Assembly (NCBI GenBank): GCA_946404035.1
Contig: CAMJCC010000003.1
Span: forward strand, 1 to 50,468
Direction of reading: 5' to 3'
Origin: an uncultured Clostridia bacterium
GTDB taxonomy: Bacteria; Bacillota; Clostridia; Oscillospirales; CAG-272
Length of the DNA: 50,468 nt
Made by a program: the position numbers and the translations under genes. Positions 25,600 to 33,786 of the stretch are shown here, one piece after another (positions within the stretch are counted from its first letter, which is position 1; each line of letters begins with the position of its first letter). The notes beneath the pieces were generated by a model that was given only the letters and a program-made list of their open reading frames with translations, made no database searches and was not told where the DNA came from.

Positions 25600-26523
25600 T
25601 CATTCCTCTTTGGTATCTTCCTGCCGCTCGTGGATCGCTTCCGCCGTCGGACGCGGCGGGTCGGCGGTCACGGTGGAAAAACCGTTTCCGTGTACGTCGG
25701 CGACCGAGTGCACGATGGTGAACGCGGTGGGGTCGATCTTTCGGACCAACTGCTGTACGCGGTAGAGCTGGCGCGGCGAGACCACCGTCATCACCAGGTC
25801 GCATTCGCGCTGCAGATACCCGGTCTTGCCGTGCAGGAGCGTCACGCCCCGGTTCATCTCGGAGATGATCGCCTCGGTCAGATCGTGCGGCCTGTTGGTG
25901 ACGATGGTCACCTGCATCTTCTGCCGCCCGACCAGCAGGACTTTGTCGATCAGGACGGTGTAGATCAGGACCAGGATCAGACCGTAGAGCACCTGTTCCT
26001 TGCTCGACCAGAACGCCTGCAGGATCAGGATCAGAACGTCGAAGACCCAGATCGCGAGCGAGACCGGAACGTGCAGGTACTTGTTGGCGATCAGCGGCGG
26101 GATGTCGGTGCCGCCGGTCGAGGACCCGCAGCGAAGAACGATCCCGACCGACAGCCCGATGAGCAGTCCGGCGTAGACGGTCGCCAGCATGACGTTGTCG
26201 GTCAGCTTCACGTTCAAAAGGTGCGGCTCCAGGATGGTGTAGAACAGGGGATAGCTGACCGAGCTGACCAGGGTGGTCAGCGAAAAACGCCACCCGAGGA
26301 AGATCAGCCCGACGACGAACATCGCGGCGTAAAAGACGTTGGTAAAGGCGGCGATCGGAAAACCGCTGACCTTATTGATAAACAGCGCGATACCGTTGGT
26401 CCCGCAGGTGATCAGCCCGTTCGGGTTGACGAAAAGGGCGTTGGTCGCGGCGTAAAGAGCGTTAGCCAGAACGATGGCGAGGATCTCGCACGTCAGCCGC
26501 AGTTTCGGATATTTTAAGAACAC
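25600..26523 (-). CDS. YitT family membrane protein (first copy)
   Basis: A 307-residue paralogue of the next gene, with GTG start 26523 and AAGGAG at 26531-26537. The TM part has GLITCGTNGIALF and the family box SSTGGTDIPPLIANKY. The DUF2179-like domain (MQVTIVTNRPHDLTEAIISEMNRGVTLLHGKTGYLQ region) is about 200-280. An extra charged C-terminal tail of ~20 residues (PTAEAIHERQEDTKEE) is absent from the second copy. The tandem pair suggests a hetero-oligomer or duplicated specificities. Confidence 0.93.
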   Translation of the reverse strand: MFLKYPKLRLTCEILAIVLANALYAATNALFVNPNGLITCGTNGIALFINKVSGFPIAAFTNVFYAAMFVVGLIFLGWRFSLTTLVSSVSYPLFYTILEPHLLNVKLTDNVMLATVYAGLLIGLSVGIVLRCGSSTGGTDIPPLIANKYLHVPVSLAIWVFDVLILILQAFWSSKEQVLYGLILVLIYTVLIDKVLLVGRQKMQVTIVTNRPHDLTEAIISEMNRGVTLLHGKTGYLQRECDLVMTVVSPRQLYRVQQLVRKIDPTAFTIVHSVADVHGNGFSTVTADPPRPTAEAIHERQEDTKEE

Positions 26524-26549
26524 TTGATGCTCCTTTTCCCGAATGAGGA

Positions 26550-26591
26550 CCGGGCGGCAGGTCGTCGCGTCGCGCTTTCTCTGCCGCCCGG
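26550..26591 (-). terminator. hairpin between mscL and yitT
   Basis: CCGGGCGGCAG (26550-26560) and CTGCCGCCCGG (26581-26591) form an 11-bp perfect stem with a 20-nt loop. No T-run follows in the minus direction, so partial termination or a processing site is more likely than a full stop. Confidence 0.6.
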
Positions 26592-26611
26592 ATGGTTTTT
26601 CGGGTATCTAC

Positions 26612-27217
26612 TTACTTTTCGATTTTCGCAAGGATCTTTTCAAGCAGTTCGGTCTGCTTGGCGCTGGTTTCGTAGAACGCCTTAAGCTGTGCCTCTTTCT
26701 CGGCGACGGCTGCGGCGGCTTCCGCGTCGGCTTTCGCCTTGGCTTCGGCGGCGAGGGCGGCTTCCTCTTCGGCTTTCTTCTTCGCTTCTTCGGCTTTCGC
26801 TCTCTCGCGGTACGCAAAACGCTCCTGCGACTTGCGGATCAGGCGGACGACCACGAAAATGGTCAGCGCGATGATCAGGAAGTTGACGATCGCCTGGAGG
26901 AACAGACCGTACTGGATGTGCCCGGCGCCGGTGCCCTCGACGATCACTTTCTTGCCGTTCTCGATCAGGAACTCGCCGTTTTCGTCCAAGACGTAATCCG
27001 GCGCCTTGACCCATGCGTCAAGGTCGGCAAGCGACGCTTTGCCGGTGAGAAGACCGACCAGCGGCATGATGATGTTGTTGACCAGCGAGGTGATGATGGC
27101 GTTGAACGCGCCGCCGATGACGACCGCAACGGCCAGGTCCAGGATATTGCCTTTGGTAATGAACGCTTTGAAATCGGCCCAGAACGAGCTCTTTTTCTTT
27201 TCCTTGTTCTTTTTCAT
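26612..27217 (-). CDS. mscL: large-conductance mechanosensitive channel with long coiled-coil tail
   Basis: A 201-residue MscL; the family is normally 130-150 residues. The pore helix FITKGNILDLAVAVVIGGAFNA (about 18-40), LVNNIIMPLVGLLTG and the second TM (YGLFLQAIVNFLIIALTIFVVVRLI, about 103-128) are canonical. After residue ~130 comes a ~70-residue Ala/Glu/Lys-rich tail, almost certainly a continuous coiled coil, much longer than the usual short C-terminal bundle. The periplasmic loop is also enlarged (about 62-100). MscL releases solutes during hypo-osmotic shock. It has its own promoter and is followed by the YitT pair. Confidence 0.95.
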   Translation of the reverse strand: MKKNKEKKKSSFWADFKAFITKGNILDLAVAVVIGGAFNAIITSLVNNIIMPLVGLLTGKASLADLDAWVKAPDYVLDENGEFLIENGKKVIVEGTGAGHIQYGLFLQAIVNFLIIALTIFVVVRLIRKSQERFAYRERAKAEEAKKKAEEEAALAAEAKAKADAEAAAAVAEKEAQLKAFYETSAKQTELLEKILAKIEK

Positions 27218-27276
27218 TTCCGGGGGAAACTCCTTTCGTTTTTTCGTTTCGCGCGGGTCTTGTGTTTCCTATACTA

Positions 27277-27305
27277 AATATACACCAAAAAAAGAAAAAA
27301 GTCAA
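27277..27305 (-). promoter_or_regulatory. SigA-type promoter of mscL
   Basis: Minus strand TTGACT (27305-27300), 17-nt spacer, TATATT (27282-27277). Confidence 0.85.
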
Positions 27306-27417
27306 CCCCGTGACCAGAAAAGCGTCCCGGTTTTCAAGCGATGCGTAAAAAGTCCGTTTTATTGAACGTACCTTGCCGTAGAATAAGGTCGAAAACAGGA
27401 AAACGGAGGGACCAAAA

Positions 27418-27705
27418 ATGAAAAAGAAGACCCAACCCAAAACGAGAAGAAGCTATCGGCTGATCGGCGTGACGACCTTTCTTTCGCTGGTGATCTCGGT
27501 CCTTTGCGGCGTGTTCGTTTCGTTCGACGCATGTTTGTCCGCCGTGTTCGGCGGGATCACGGTCATCACGCTGGGCGCGATCCTCTCTGCCGGGCTCGAG
27601 AGCGCGGCAGAGATCCGGCGCGAGCGGAACGAGGCGGGCGGGTTCGGCGTCGTTTCGGGGGAAAAAACCGCAACGCTCTTGACAAAACGCGCAAAAAGAG
27701 TATAA
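27418..27705 (+). CDS. small membrane protein of unknown function
   Basis: A 95-residue protein not assigned to a family. A basic N terminus (MKKKTQPKTRRSYR) is followed by two hydrophobic helices (about 15-33 and 38-60), then a charged tail rich in Arg/Lys. ATG 27418 has a GGAGG site, and TAGAAT (27379-27384) is a possible -10. It is divergent from mscL. The asnA promoter is embedded in its last codons, so it forms its own unit. Confidence 0.6.
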   Translation: MKKKTQPKTRRSYRLIGVTTFLSLVISVLCGVFVSFDACLSAVFGGITVITLGAILSAGLESAAEIRRERNEAGGFGVVSGEKTATLLTKRAKRV

Positions 27706-27706
27706 T
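27679..27706 (+). promoter_or_regulatory. SigA promoter of asnA
   Basis: TTGACA (27679-27684), 16-nt spacer, TATAAT (27701-27706), overlapping the 3' end of the small membrane protein gene. Confidence 0.85.
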
Positions 27707-27758
27707 TATTACATTCTGTTTTCCATAGGAGGTCGCCGGTTTTTCCGGTGAAAACGGT

Positions 27759-28763
27759 ATGTCAAGTTGTCGTATTCCCGACGGTTACGTTTCTCCCCTG
27801 ACCCTGCGCCAAACCGAGAACGCCATTAAAAAGGTCAAGGACTTTTTCGAACGCGATCTTGCGATCCAACTGAACCTGACGCGCGTTTCGGCGCCCCTTT
27901 TCGTGTCGCGCGACAGCGGGCTGAACGACAACCTGAACGGCGTTGAACGCCCCGTTTCCTTCGACCTTTCGACCGGCGGGACCTTTGAGATCGTCCATTC
28001 GCTTGCCAAATGGAAGCGCCAGGCGCTGAAGACCTACGGTTTTTCGGCGGGCGAGGGGCTCTACACCGATATGAACGCCATCCGCCGCGACGAGGACACG
28101 GACAACCTCCATTCGATCTTCGTCGATCAGTGGGATTGGGAAAAGGTCATTCGCCGCGAGGATCGCACGCTCGACACGCTGAAAAAGACCGTCAAGCTGA
28201 TCTACGCCTCGCTCCGCCACACCGAGATCTACATCGCCGACGACTACAAGTTCATCGACCGTCTTCTCCCCGAGAAGATTACGTTCCTTTCGACCCAGGA
28301 ACTCGAGGACCGCTATCCCGACGCCACCCCGAAAGAGCGCGAGTATTTCGCCGCCAAGGAGTACGGCGCGATCTGCCTGATCGGCATCGGCGGGAAACTG
28401 AGATCGGGGATCAGACACGACGGGCGCGCGCCCGACTACGACGACTGGTCGCTGAACTGCGACATCATCGTCTACTATCCCGTGCTTGACGTCGCGCTCG
28501 AACTCTCCTCGATGGGTATCCGCGTGGACGAGGAGGCGATGAAGCGCCAGCTTGCAGAGGCGGGATGCCCCGAACGGGCTGAGCTGCCGTTCCACCGCGC
28601 CCTGCTCGCCGGGGAACTCCCCTACACGATCGGCGGCGGGATCGGACAGTCCCGGATGTGCATGTTCTTCCTCCGGAAAGCGCACATCGGAGAGGTACAG
28701 TCCTCCTATTGGGACGAAAAGACCCGCGCGGAGTGCGCGTCTCACGGCGTGGAACTGCTCTGA
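27759..28763 (+). CDS. asnA: aspartate-ammonia ligase (asparagine synthetase A)
   Basis: A 334-residue AsnA-type enzyme that makes L-asparagine from aspartate, ATP and ammonia. The class II aaRS-like fold motifs are visible: NLTRVSAPLFV, EIVHSLAKWKR, GLYTDMNAIRRDED, HSIFVDQWDWEK, and GGGIGQSRMCMFFL near the C terminus. Length equals the usual ~330. ATG 27759 is the first in-frame start, but AGGAGG (27728-27733) lies about 25 nt upstream, and the gap contains a small CCGG-TTTTT-CCGG hairpin that could shorten the distance. No T-box leader is present. Confidence 0.97.
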   Translation: MSSCRIPDGYVSPLTLRQTENAIKKVKDFFERDLAIQLNLTRVSAPLFVSRDSGLNDNLNGVERPVSFDLSTGGTFEIVHSLAKWKRQALKTYGFSAGEGLYTDMNAIRRDEDTDNLHSIFVDQWDWEKVIRREDRTLDTLKKTVKLIYASLRHTEIYIADDYKFIDRLLPEKITFLSTQELEDRYPDATPKEREYFAAKEYGAICLIGIGGKLRSGIRHDGRAPDYDDWSLNCDIIVYYPVLDVALELSSMGIRVDEEAMKRQLAEAGCPERAELPFHRALLAGELPYTIGGGIGQSRMCMFFLRKAHIGEVQSSYWDEKTRAECASHGVELL

Positions 28764-28775
28764 AAAACAAATACG

Positions 28776-28806
28776 GGGCGACCGTTTCGGTCGCCCCTCT
28801 TTTTTG
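28776..28806. terminator. bidirectional terminator between asnA and the phosphoglycerol transferase
   Basis: GGGGCGACC (28776-28784), loop, GGTCGCCCC (28790-28798), with a T-run on the plus side and an A-rich tract on the other. Confidence 0.93.
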
Positions 28807-28809
28807 TTT

Positions 28810-30408
28810 TCAGGAGAAATGCAAAAGGTAATAGGACGAAAACTTGCGGATCTCGGTCTCCAGCCATTCGTAGCCGTATTCCTCTGCGAGCGTCGGCTGA
28901 TCCGAGAAGAGATCGACCCCGAGCCCCAGCCGGTCGCCCTCGATTTTGAACCCCATAGCCGCCAGAACGGTGGGGAAGAGGTCAAAGGCGGTGAAGACCC
29001 GCCCCTCGGTCGGGCGCGCGGGGGTCGCCGCCGCGTTGACAAAGCAGTTGTAGATCGACGGCTGCCGCGTTTTTGCGGGGTCGGCAAGCGCCGTGTCCAT
29101 CCGGGGATGGTCGCCCGTGATCACGATCAGGGTATCGTCGAAAAAGTCCTGCTCTGAGCACCACGCAACGAAGTCCGCCGCCTGACGGTCGGCGCAGGAG
29201 ATCACGCGCTCGATCCGCGGCGCGTCGCTGTCCTCGCAGCAGGGGCAGAGATGCCCGTAGGAATGGTGCGTGTCGACGGTGAGGAACGTGAAGTTGAACG
29301 GTTCCCCTGTTGCGGCGAGCGCAAGGATCTCGCTCTTCGCGATCTCGTAGAGCATATAGTCTTCCAGCCCCCACCACCCGTCGTAGTAATCGGGGGCGAC
29401 GGCTCCGGTCTTGCGCGCGGTGTAGAGGTCGTAGATCTTGAAGTTCCCGTGCTGGGTAAAGTAGAGATCCCGCCCGGCGAACCGCACGTCCGAGCCGCAG
29501 AGGAACTCCTGGCGGTACCCTTTCCGTTCAAGGATATCTCCGAGCGTCGTTAATCCCGCCGCGAACTTTTGACGATAGATCATATCGTTGTGACCGTTGT
29601 CGCCGAGTTCAAAGGAGAACGGGACGCCGGAGGTGGTCGCCAGCAGCGCCGCGATGGTCCACCCGGTCCCGATCGGGCTGTAAAACCCGCCGAGTTTACC
29701 GTCGGTCTGGTCGGAGAAATAGAGATTGCTCCGCGCAAGAGCGGTCAGGTTCGGCATCAGGTTGGTATTCTTGATCCCGCCGTCGGACTTCGACGCGGCG
29801 GCGGTCTCCATACTCTCGATATAGAGCCAGATGATATTTTTGGTTTTGCCCTCGGCTTCGATCGTCACGTCGTCGGGCGAAACGTAATGATCCTCATAGA
29901 TGGTGGTTTTCTGTTTGAGCAGCGTAACGTATTCGGGGATCCCGAGTACAAAGACCGAAAAGACGAGAGAAGAGATCAGGAGCAGAACGATCGCCGTTCC
30001 GCCGATCCGCCGCCAGATCGCCTGGCGCCGGTACTGCGCCGGGCGGCGCTCGTCGTTTGTTTCCCAGTCCTCGCGCTCGACCCGGTATAGGAACCGGTTT
30101 TTGCGCCGGGTCTTGCAATCGCGGAAAAAGCGCCACACAGGTCCCGACGCGAACAGGGGGATGCAAAGCAAAGCGTAGAGCACGCCCCCGACGATCAGGT
30201 AGACCAGCGCGGCGCCGACGATCTGTTTCACCGTGCCCTCTCCGGTCCCTTTCAGGGGCGAGAGTACGGTATAGATCAGTTCCTTGAACGAAACCGAAAA
30301 GTTCAGTTTGTACCAGACGGCAAGCGAAAGGATCGCGATACCGAGAAGAAACAGTATCCCGAACAATATGGCGAAAATGATCTTGCCCTGTTTCGGTTGC
30401 TTTCTCAA
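28810..30408 (-). CDS. MdoB/LtaS-like membrane phosphoglycerol transferase (sulfatase fold)
   Basis: A 532-residue membrane enzyme with about three TM helices (about 10-32, 62-85, 137-156) and an extracytoplasmic sulfatase-fold domain. Metal ligands are visible: Glu in IIWLYIESME (about 198), nucleophile Thr in GTGWTIAALLATTSGVPF (about 251), and Asp/His in VITGDHPRMD. The nucleophile box resembles MdoB/OpgB (SGFTISGMVAS-like) more than Gram-positive LtaS. Such enzymes transfer phosphoglycerol from phosphatidylglycerol to a glycan or teichoic acid. It is the last gene of the uronate operon (51-nt gap after the tautomerase), so modification of a surface polysaccharide may be tied to sugar supply (inference). 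Confidence 0.9.
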   Translation of the reverse strand: MRKQPKQGKIIFAILFGILFLLGIAILSLAVWYKLNFSVSFKELIYTVLSPLKGTGEGTVKQIVGAALVYLIVGGVLYALLCIPLFASGPVWRFFRDCKTRRKNRFLYRVEREDWETNDERRPAQYRRQAIWRRIGGTAIVLLLISSLVFSVFVLGIPEYVTLLKQKTTIYEDHYVSPDDVTIEAEGKTKNIIWLYIESMETAAASKSDGGIKNTNLMPNLTALARSNLYFSDQTDGKLGGFYSPIGTGWTIAALLATTSGVPFSFELGDNGHNDMIYRQKFAAGLTTLGDILERKGYRQEFLCGSDVRFAGRDLYFTQHGNFKIYDLYTARKTGAVAPDYYDGWWGLEDYMLYEIAKSEILALAATGEPFNFTFLTVDTHHSYGHLCPCCEDSDAPRIERVISCADRQAADFVAWCSEQDFFDDTLIVITGDHPRMDTALADPAKTRQPSIYNCFVNAAATPARPTEGRVFTAFDLFPTVLAAMGFKIEGDRLGLGVDLFSDQPTLAEEYGYEWLETEIRKFSSYYLLHFS

Positions 30409-30459
30409 ACCGCGACCCTTTCCAAAAAAGAAATTGGTGGGGATACGAGCGTGGAACGG

Positions 30460-30804
30460 TCAGAAATTGGCGCCGTTCCAGCCCCAGTACGCGATCTCCT
30501 CGTACTTGACGTAAACGCCCTCTCCGGGGATCCCGGCGACCCGTTCCATAAGGTCGGTCAGATCGCGGGTGACGGCGGCGTAGGCGTCGGGGGTGGACGA
30601 ACCGAGCAACTCGACCTCGATCATAGCGAGCGGCTCGTCGCTCTTTCCGGCGAGCGAAAGGGCGCAATCCCCCTCGCAGTCGGTCATCAGCCAACGCTCG
30701 GTCTTTCCGGGGAAGAGCGCGATGGTCTTACCGAGTTCCTTTTGAAGCTCGGAGACGGTCTCCTTGGAGAGCGGACGGTTGCAGCGAACGCGGATATACG
30801 GCAT
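30460..30804 (-). CDS. MIF-like tautomerase
   Basis: A 114-residue protein of the tautomerase/MIF superfamily, with Pro 2 as the expected catalytic N-terminal proline after Met removal (MPYIRVRCN), LQKELGKTIA, and MIEVELLGSSTPDAYAAVTRDL. The C-terminal YVKYEEIAYWGWNGANF matches the NFG-type end of the MIF/phenylpyruvate tautomerase group. It lies 11 nt downstream of the SDR gene and upstream of the transferase in the uronate operon. Tautomerases catalyse keto-enol shifts; a role on a keto-sugar acid is possible but not shown. Confidence 0.88.
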   Translation of the reverse strand: MPYIRVRCNRPLSKETVSELQKELGKTIALFPGKTERWLMTDCEGDCALSLAGKSDEPLAMIEVELLGSSTPDAYAAVTRDLTDLMERVAGIPGEGVYVKYEEIAYWGWNGANF

Positions 30805-30815
30805 ACTTTTTTACC

Positions 30816-31679
30816 TCACACGCCCGAGTAGGCGGAAAAACCGCCGTCGATCGGGAGAATAACCCCGGTCACGAAGCCGGATGCGGCGTTGTCCAGGAAG
30901 AAGAACAGACCGCCGAGAAGCTCGCTTGCCTCTCCGAAGCGGCGCATCGGCGTGCCGGCAAGGATCTTGCCGGTCCGCGCCGTGGGGGTGCCGTCCTCTT
31001 TGAAGAGGAGGGCGCGGTTCTGGTTGGTCACGAAGAACCCGGGGGCGATGGCGTTGACGCGGACGCCGGTCTCGGCAAAATGGACGGCGAGCCACTGGGT
31101 AAAGTTCGAGACCGCGGCTTTCGCGGCGCTGTACGCCGGGATCTTGGTCAGGGGACGGTAGGCGTTCATCGAGGAGATGTTCACAATGTTCCCGCCCTTG
31201 CCCGACTTCGCCATATCGAGGGCGAAGACCTGGGTGGTAAGAAACGCCGCCGTGACGTTCAAGTCAAAAACGAAGCGCACGCCGTCGGGCGAGATCGAGA
31301 AGAACGACTGCTTGTCCGGGTCGGAGAGGGTCGCCTCGTTGAAGGTCTCGTCAAAGGTCGTGGCGCGGGGATTGTTCCCGCCCGCCCCGTTGATCAGGAT
31401 ATCGCAGGGACCGAATTTTTCGTCGACGATCGCCTTTGCCGCTTCGAGCGACGCTTTATCCAGGCAGTTTGCCTTGATCGCGATCGCCTGTCCGCCGTCG
31501 GACTTGATCTCGTCGGCGATCTTCTCCGCCACCGCGTCGTTGATGTCGAGCAGGGCGACCTTTGCGCCGCACTTGGCGAGCGCGCGGGAGAAATCCGAGC
31601 AGAGCACCCCGGCGGCACCGGTCACGACGGCGACCTTGCCGGAGAGGTCGAGCGCGTAGGGAAGTTTCATTTCACTCAT
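30816..31679 (-). CDS. SDR oxidoreductase, probable D-mannonate (fructuronate) oxidoreductase
   Basis: A 287-residue short-chain dehydrogenase. The NAD(P) loop VTGAAGVLCSDF (about 19-30), NGAGGNNP, and catalytic NISSMN...YSAAKAA are complete. The insertion FDETFNEATLSDPDKQSFFSI after NNPRATT is typical of the SDR-type D-mannonate oxidoreductases that Firmicutes use in place of UxuB. It catalyses D-fructuronate to D-mannonate interconversion, and uxuA lies 18 nt upstream, so the two steps are contiguous. Gluconate 5-dehydrogenase-type activity is the main alternative. Confidence 0.85.
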   Translation of the reverse strand: MSEMKLPYALDLSGKVAVVTGAAGVLCSDFSRALAKCGAKVALLDINDAVAEKIADEIKSDGGQAIAIKANCLDKASLEAAKAIVDEKFGPCDILINGAGGNNPRATTFDETFNEATLSDPDKQSFFSISPDGVRFVFDLNVTAAFLTTQVFALDMAKSGKGGNIVNISSMNAYRPLTKIPAYSAAKAAVSNFTQWLAVHFAETGVRVNAIAPGFFVTNQNRALLFKEDGTPTARTGKILAGTPMRRFGEASELLGGLFFFLDNAASGFVTGVILPIDGGFSAYSGV

Positions 31680-31697
31680 GGAAGATACCTTCTTTCG

Positions 31698-32762
31698 TTA
31701 TTTGCGGGGGAGCGTCTTTTCCAGCGCTTCCCATACCCCGGAGAGATAGACCGCGCCGAGCGCCCGGTCGTAAAGCCCGTAGCCGGGTTTGCCGTGCTCG
31801 CCCCAGATGTTCCGGCCGTGGTCGGGACGGATATAACCATCGAAGCCGTTTTCGTACAGGGCGCGCAGGATACCGTAGATATCGAGCGAGCCGCATTCGG
31901 TGGGGTGCGGGCTCTCGTGGAAGAAGAGTTTGCCGTCCCCCTGCTCGACGAACTTGATGTTCCGCGCGTGGACGAAATGGACGCGTCCCATCGCGGCGTA
32001 TTTGCCCGCCATTTTCACAAGGTCGTTGTTCTTGTCGGCGCCGAGCGACCCGGTGCAGAGCGTGATGCCGTTTTCCGGCTCGTCGACGGCGGAGAACAGA
32101 CGGTCGATCCCCTTTTCGCCCGAGATGATGCGGGGAAGACCGAAGAGCGACCAGGGCGGATCGTCCGGGTGCACCGCCATCTTGATCCCGCTCTCCTTGC
32201 AGGCGGGCATCAGCGCGGTCAGGAAGTACACCATATTCTGAAAGAGTTGTTCGGCGTCCACCGCCTCGTAGCGGCGGAGCAGGGTCGCCAGCTGTTCACG
32301 GGTGTAACTCTCGTCCCAGCCGGGAAGCGAGAGCGACTGTTTGCGGGGATCCAGCGCGTCGACCGTGTGCTGATCGTAGGCGAGGCAGTTGGAGCCGTCC
32401 GCGGTCTTGAACGCGAGTTCCGACCGCACCCAGTCAAAGACCGGCATAAAGTTGTAGCAGATCACTTTCACGCCAGCACGGCCGAGGTTACGGATGGTCG
32501 TGATATAGTTGTCGATCAGTTTGTCGCGGGCGGGGGAGCCGAGTTTGATCTCCTCGTGCACCGGGACGCTCTCGATCACTTCCATCTCGAGACCCGCGTC
32601 GTTTGCGAGTTTCTTTTGCTTCAGGATGCTGTCCAGGTCCCAGCTCTCCCCGACGGGGATCGAGTAGAGGGCGGTCACGACGCCGCTCATCTTCGGGATC
32701 TGACGGATCATTTCCAGGGTGACGGGGTCTTTTTCCCCGTACCAGCGAAAGGTCATTTTCAT
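31698..32762 (-). CDS. uxuA: mannonate dehydratase
   Basis: A 354-residue UxuA, which dehydrates D-mannonate to 2-keto-3-deoxygluconate. Signature parts: MKMTFRWYGEKDPVTL at the N terminus, VICYNFMPVFDWVR, MAVHPDDPPWSLFGLPRI, TLCTGSLGAD, VHFVHARNI, ESPHPTECGSLD and IRPDHGRNIWGE, which include the metal-binding Cys, His and Asp residues. I use ATG 32762 (GAAAGGA upstream) because its sequence overlaps the preceding stop (ATGA); an upstream extension would lie inside the preceding gene. Confidence 0.97.
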   Translation of the reverse strand: MKMTFRWYGEKDPVTLEMIRQIPKMSGVVTALYSIPVGESWDLDSILKQKKLANDAGLEMEVIESVPVHEEIKLGSPARDKLIDNYITTIRNLGRAGVKVICYNFMPVFDWVRSELAFKTADGSNCLAYDQHTVDALDPRKQSLSLPGWDESYTREQLATLLRRYEAVDAEQLFQNMVYFLTALMPACKESGIKMAVHPDDPPWSLFGLPRIISGEKGIDRLFSAVDEPENGITLCTGSLGADKNNDLVKMAGKYAAMGRVHFVHARNIKFVEQGDGKLFFHESPHPTECGSLDIYGILRALYENGFDGYIRPDHGRNIWGEHGKPGYGLYDRALGAVYLSGVWEALEKTLPRK

Positions 32763-33781
32763 TTGGCGTTCTTCCTTTCTTGTTTGATCATGACCGGGTC
32801 GCCCCGTTGGGAGGAGAGGTACGCGGCGAAGAGGACCCGGAGAGGGACGGCGGCGGACGAGAGGGTCACCGGCATCGGGTCTCCCGTCTTCAGCGCCTCG
32901 TAGAAGCGGCGGATCAGCCGGATGTGTCCCGCGCCCCAACATTCCTTGCCGGGCGACGAATGTCCGTCGCCGGGAACGTTGAACGGCTCTCCGTCGAGAT
33001 ACAGCCGGTCGCCGAGCAGCGAGATGCGCTTTCCGTTGCGGCAGAACAGTTCGTTGAAGTTGGGCGCGTCGCACCCGAACGCGGTGGTCGCGGTAAAGAA
33101 CCCGGTCGCGCCGCCATCAAACCCGATGAGCAGCTCCGCCGTGTCCTCGACGTCGATCACGCCGACGTGACGGTGGTTTGCGACCCGTGCCGCGACGTTG
33201 AGGGGCGTTCCGAGAAACCCGATCATAAGGTCGAGTTCGTGGATCGCCTGGTTGATGAGCACGCCGCCGCCCTCGGTTTTGGCTTTTCCGCGCCATTCTT
33301 CCGAGCGGTAGTACGCCTCGTCCCGGTTCCAGGTGACCGACGCGCGGGCGGAGACCACCCCGCCGAAGCGGTCGGCAAGTTCGTGCGCCGCGATCACCGA
33401 GGCGTTCAGACGGTTCTGGAAGCAGACCGAGATCTTTGCGGAACTGGTCTTTTCCGCTTTCAGCAGGCGGTCGAGTTCGGCTTCGGAGATGCACGCCGGC
33501 TTTTCAAGAAAGACGTGGATCCCCCGGGCAAGCGCCTCGCACGCCATCTCGCAGTGGAGGTAGTGCGGCGTTGCGATATGGACGACGTCGGGCTTGACCT
33601 CGTCAAGCATCTTTATGTAATCGGTATAGACCCGGGCGTCCGGAGCGTACTTGTTCCGCGCCTCCTCGGCTCTTTTTGCGATCACGTCGCAGAGCGCGAC
33701 CACCTTGACGTCGGGCAGTTTCCCGATCGCGACCAGATGGTTGCCGGAGATCGCCCCGCATCCGATAAGTGCTGTTTTCAT
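32759..33781 (-). CDS. Gfo/Idh/MocA-family oxidoreductase
   Basis: A 340-residue NAD(P)-dependent sugar dehydrogenase-like enzyme. The Rossmann part has ALIGCGAISGNHL (about 4-16), VVALCDV, DVVHIATPHYLHCEM and the family hallmark FLEKPACIS (about 91-99). The C-terminal substrate domain contains GGGVLINQAIHELDLMIGFLG, with the catalytic His in the QAIHELD stretch. Substrate unknown; members oxidise inositols, glucuronides and other glycosides. Its coupling to uxuA (4-nt overlap) suggests a hexuronate derivative. Confidence 0.92.
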   Translation of the reverse strand: MKTALIGCGAISGNHLVAIGKLPDVKVVALCDVIAKRAEEARNKYAPDARVYTDYIKMLDEVKPDVVHIATPHYLHCEMACEALARGIHVFLEKPACISEAELDRLLKAEKTSSAKISVCFQNRLNASVIAAHELADRFGGVVSARASVTWNRDEAYYRSEEWRGKAKTEGGGVLINQAIHELDLMIGFLGTPLNVAARVANHRHVGVIDVEDTAELLIGFDGGATGFFTATTAFGCDAPNFNELFCRNGKRISLLGDRLYLDGEPFNVPGDGHSSPGKECWGAGHIRLIRRFYEALKTGDPMPVTLSSAAVPLRVLFAAYLSSQRGDPVMIKQERKNAK

Positions 33782-33786
33782 AGACT

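Noticed and set aside
27707..27758. T-box leader for asnA
   Set aside because: The leader is only about 50 nt and lacks the AGGGUGGNACCGCG-type T-box sequence.
31080..32903. 607-codon plus-strand frame across the uronate genes
   Set aside because: It spans two real minus-strand genes and their junction, with no recognisable domain.
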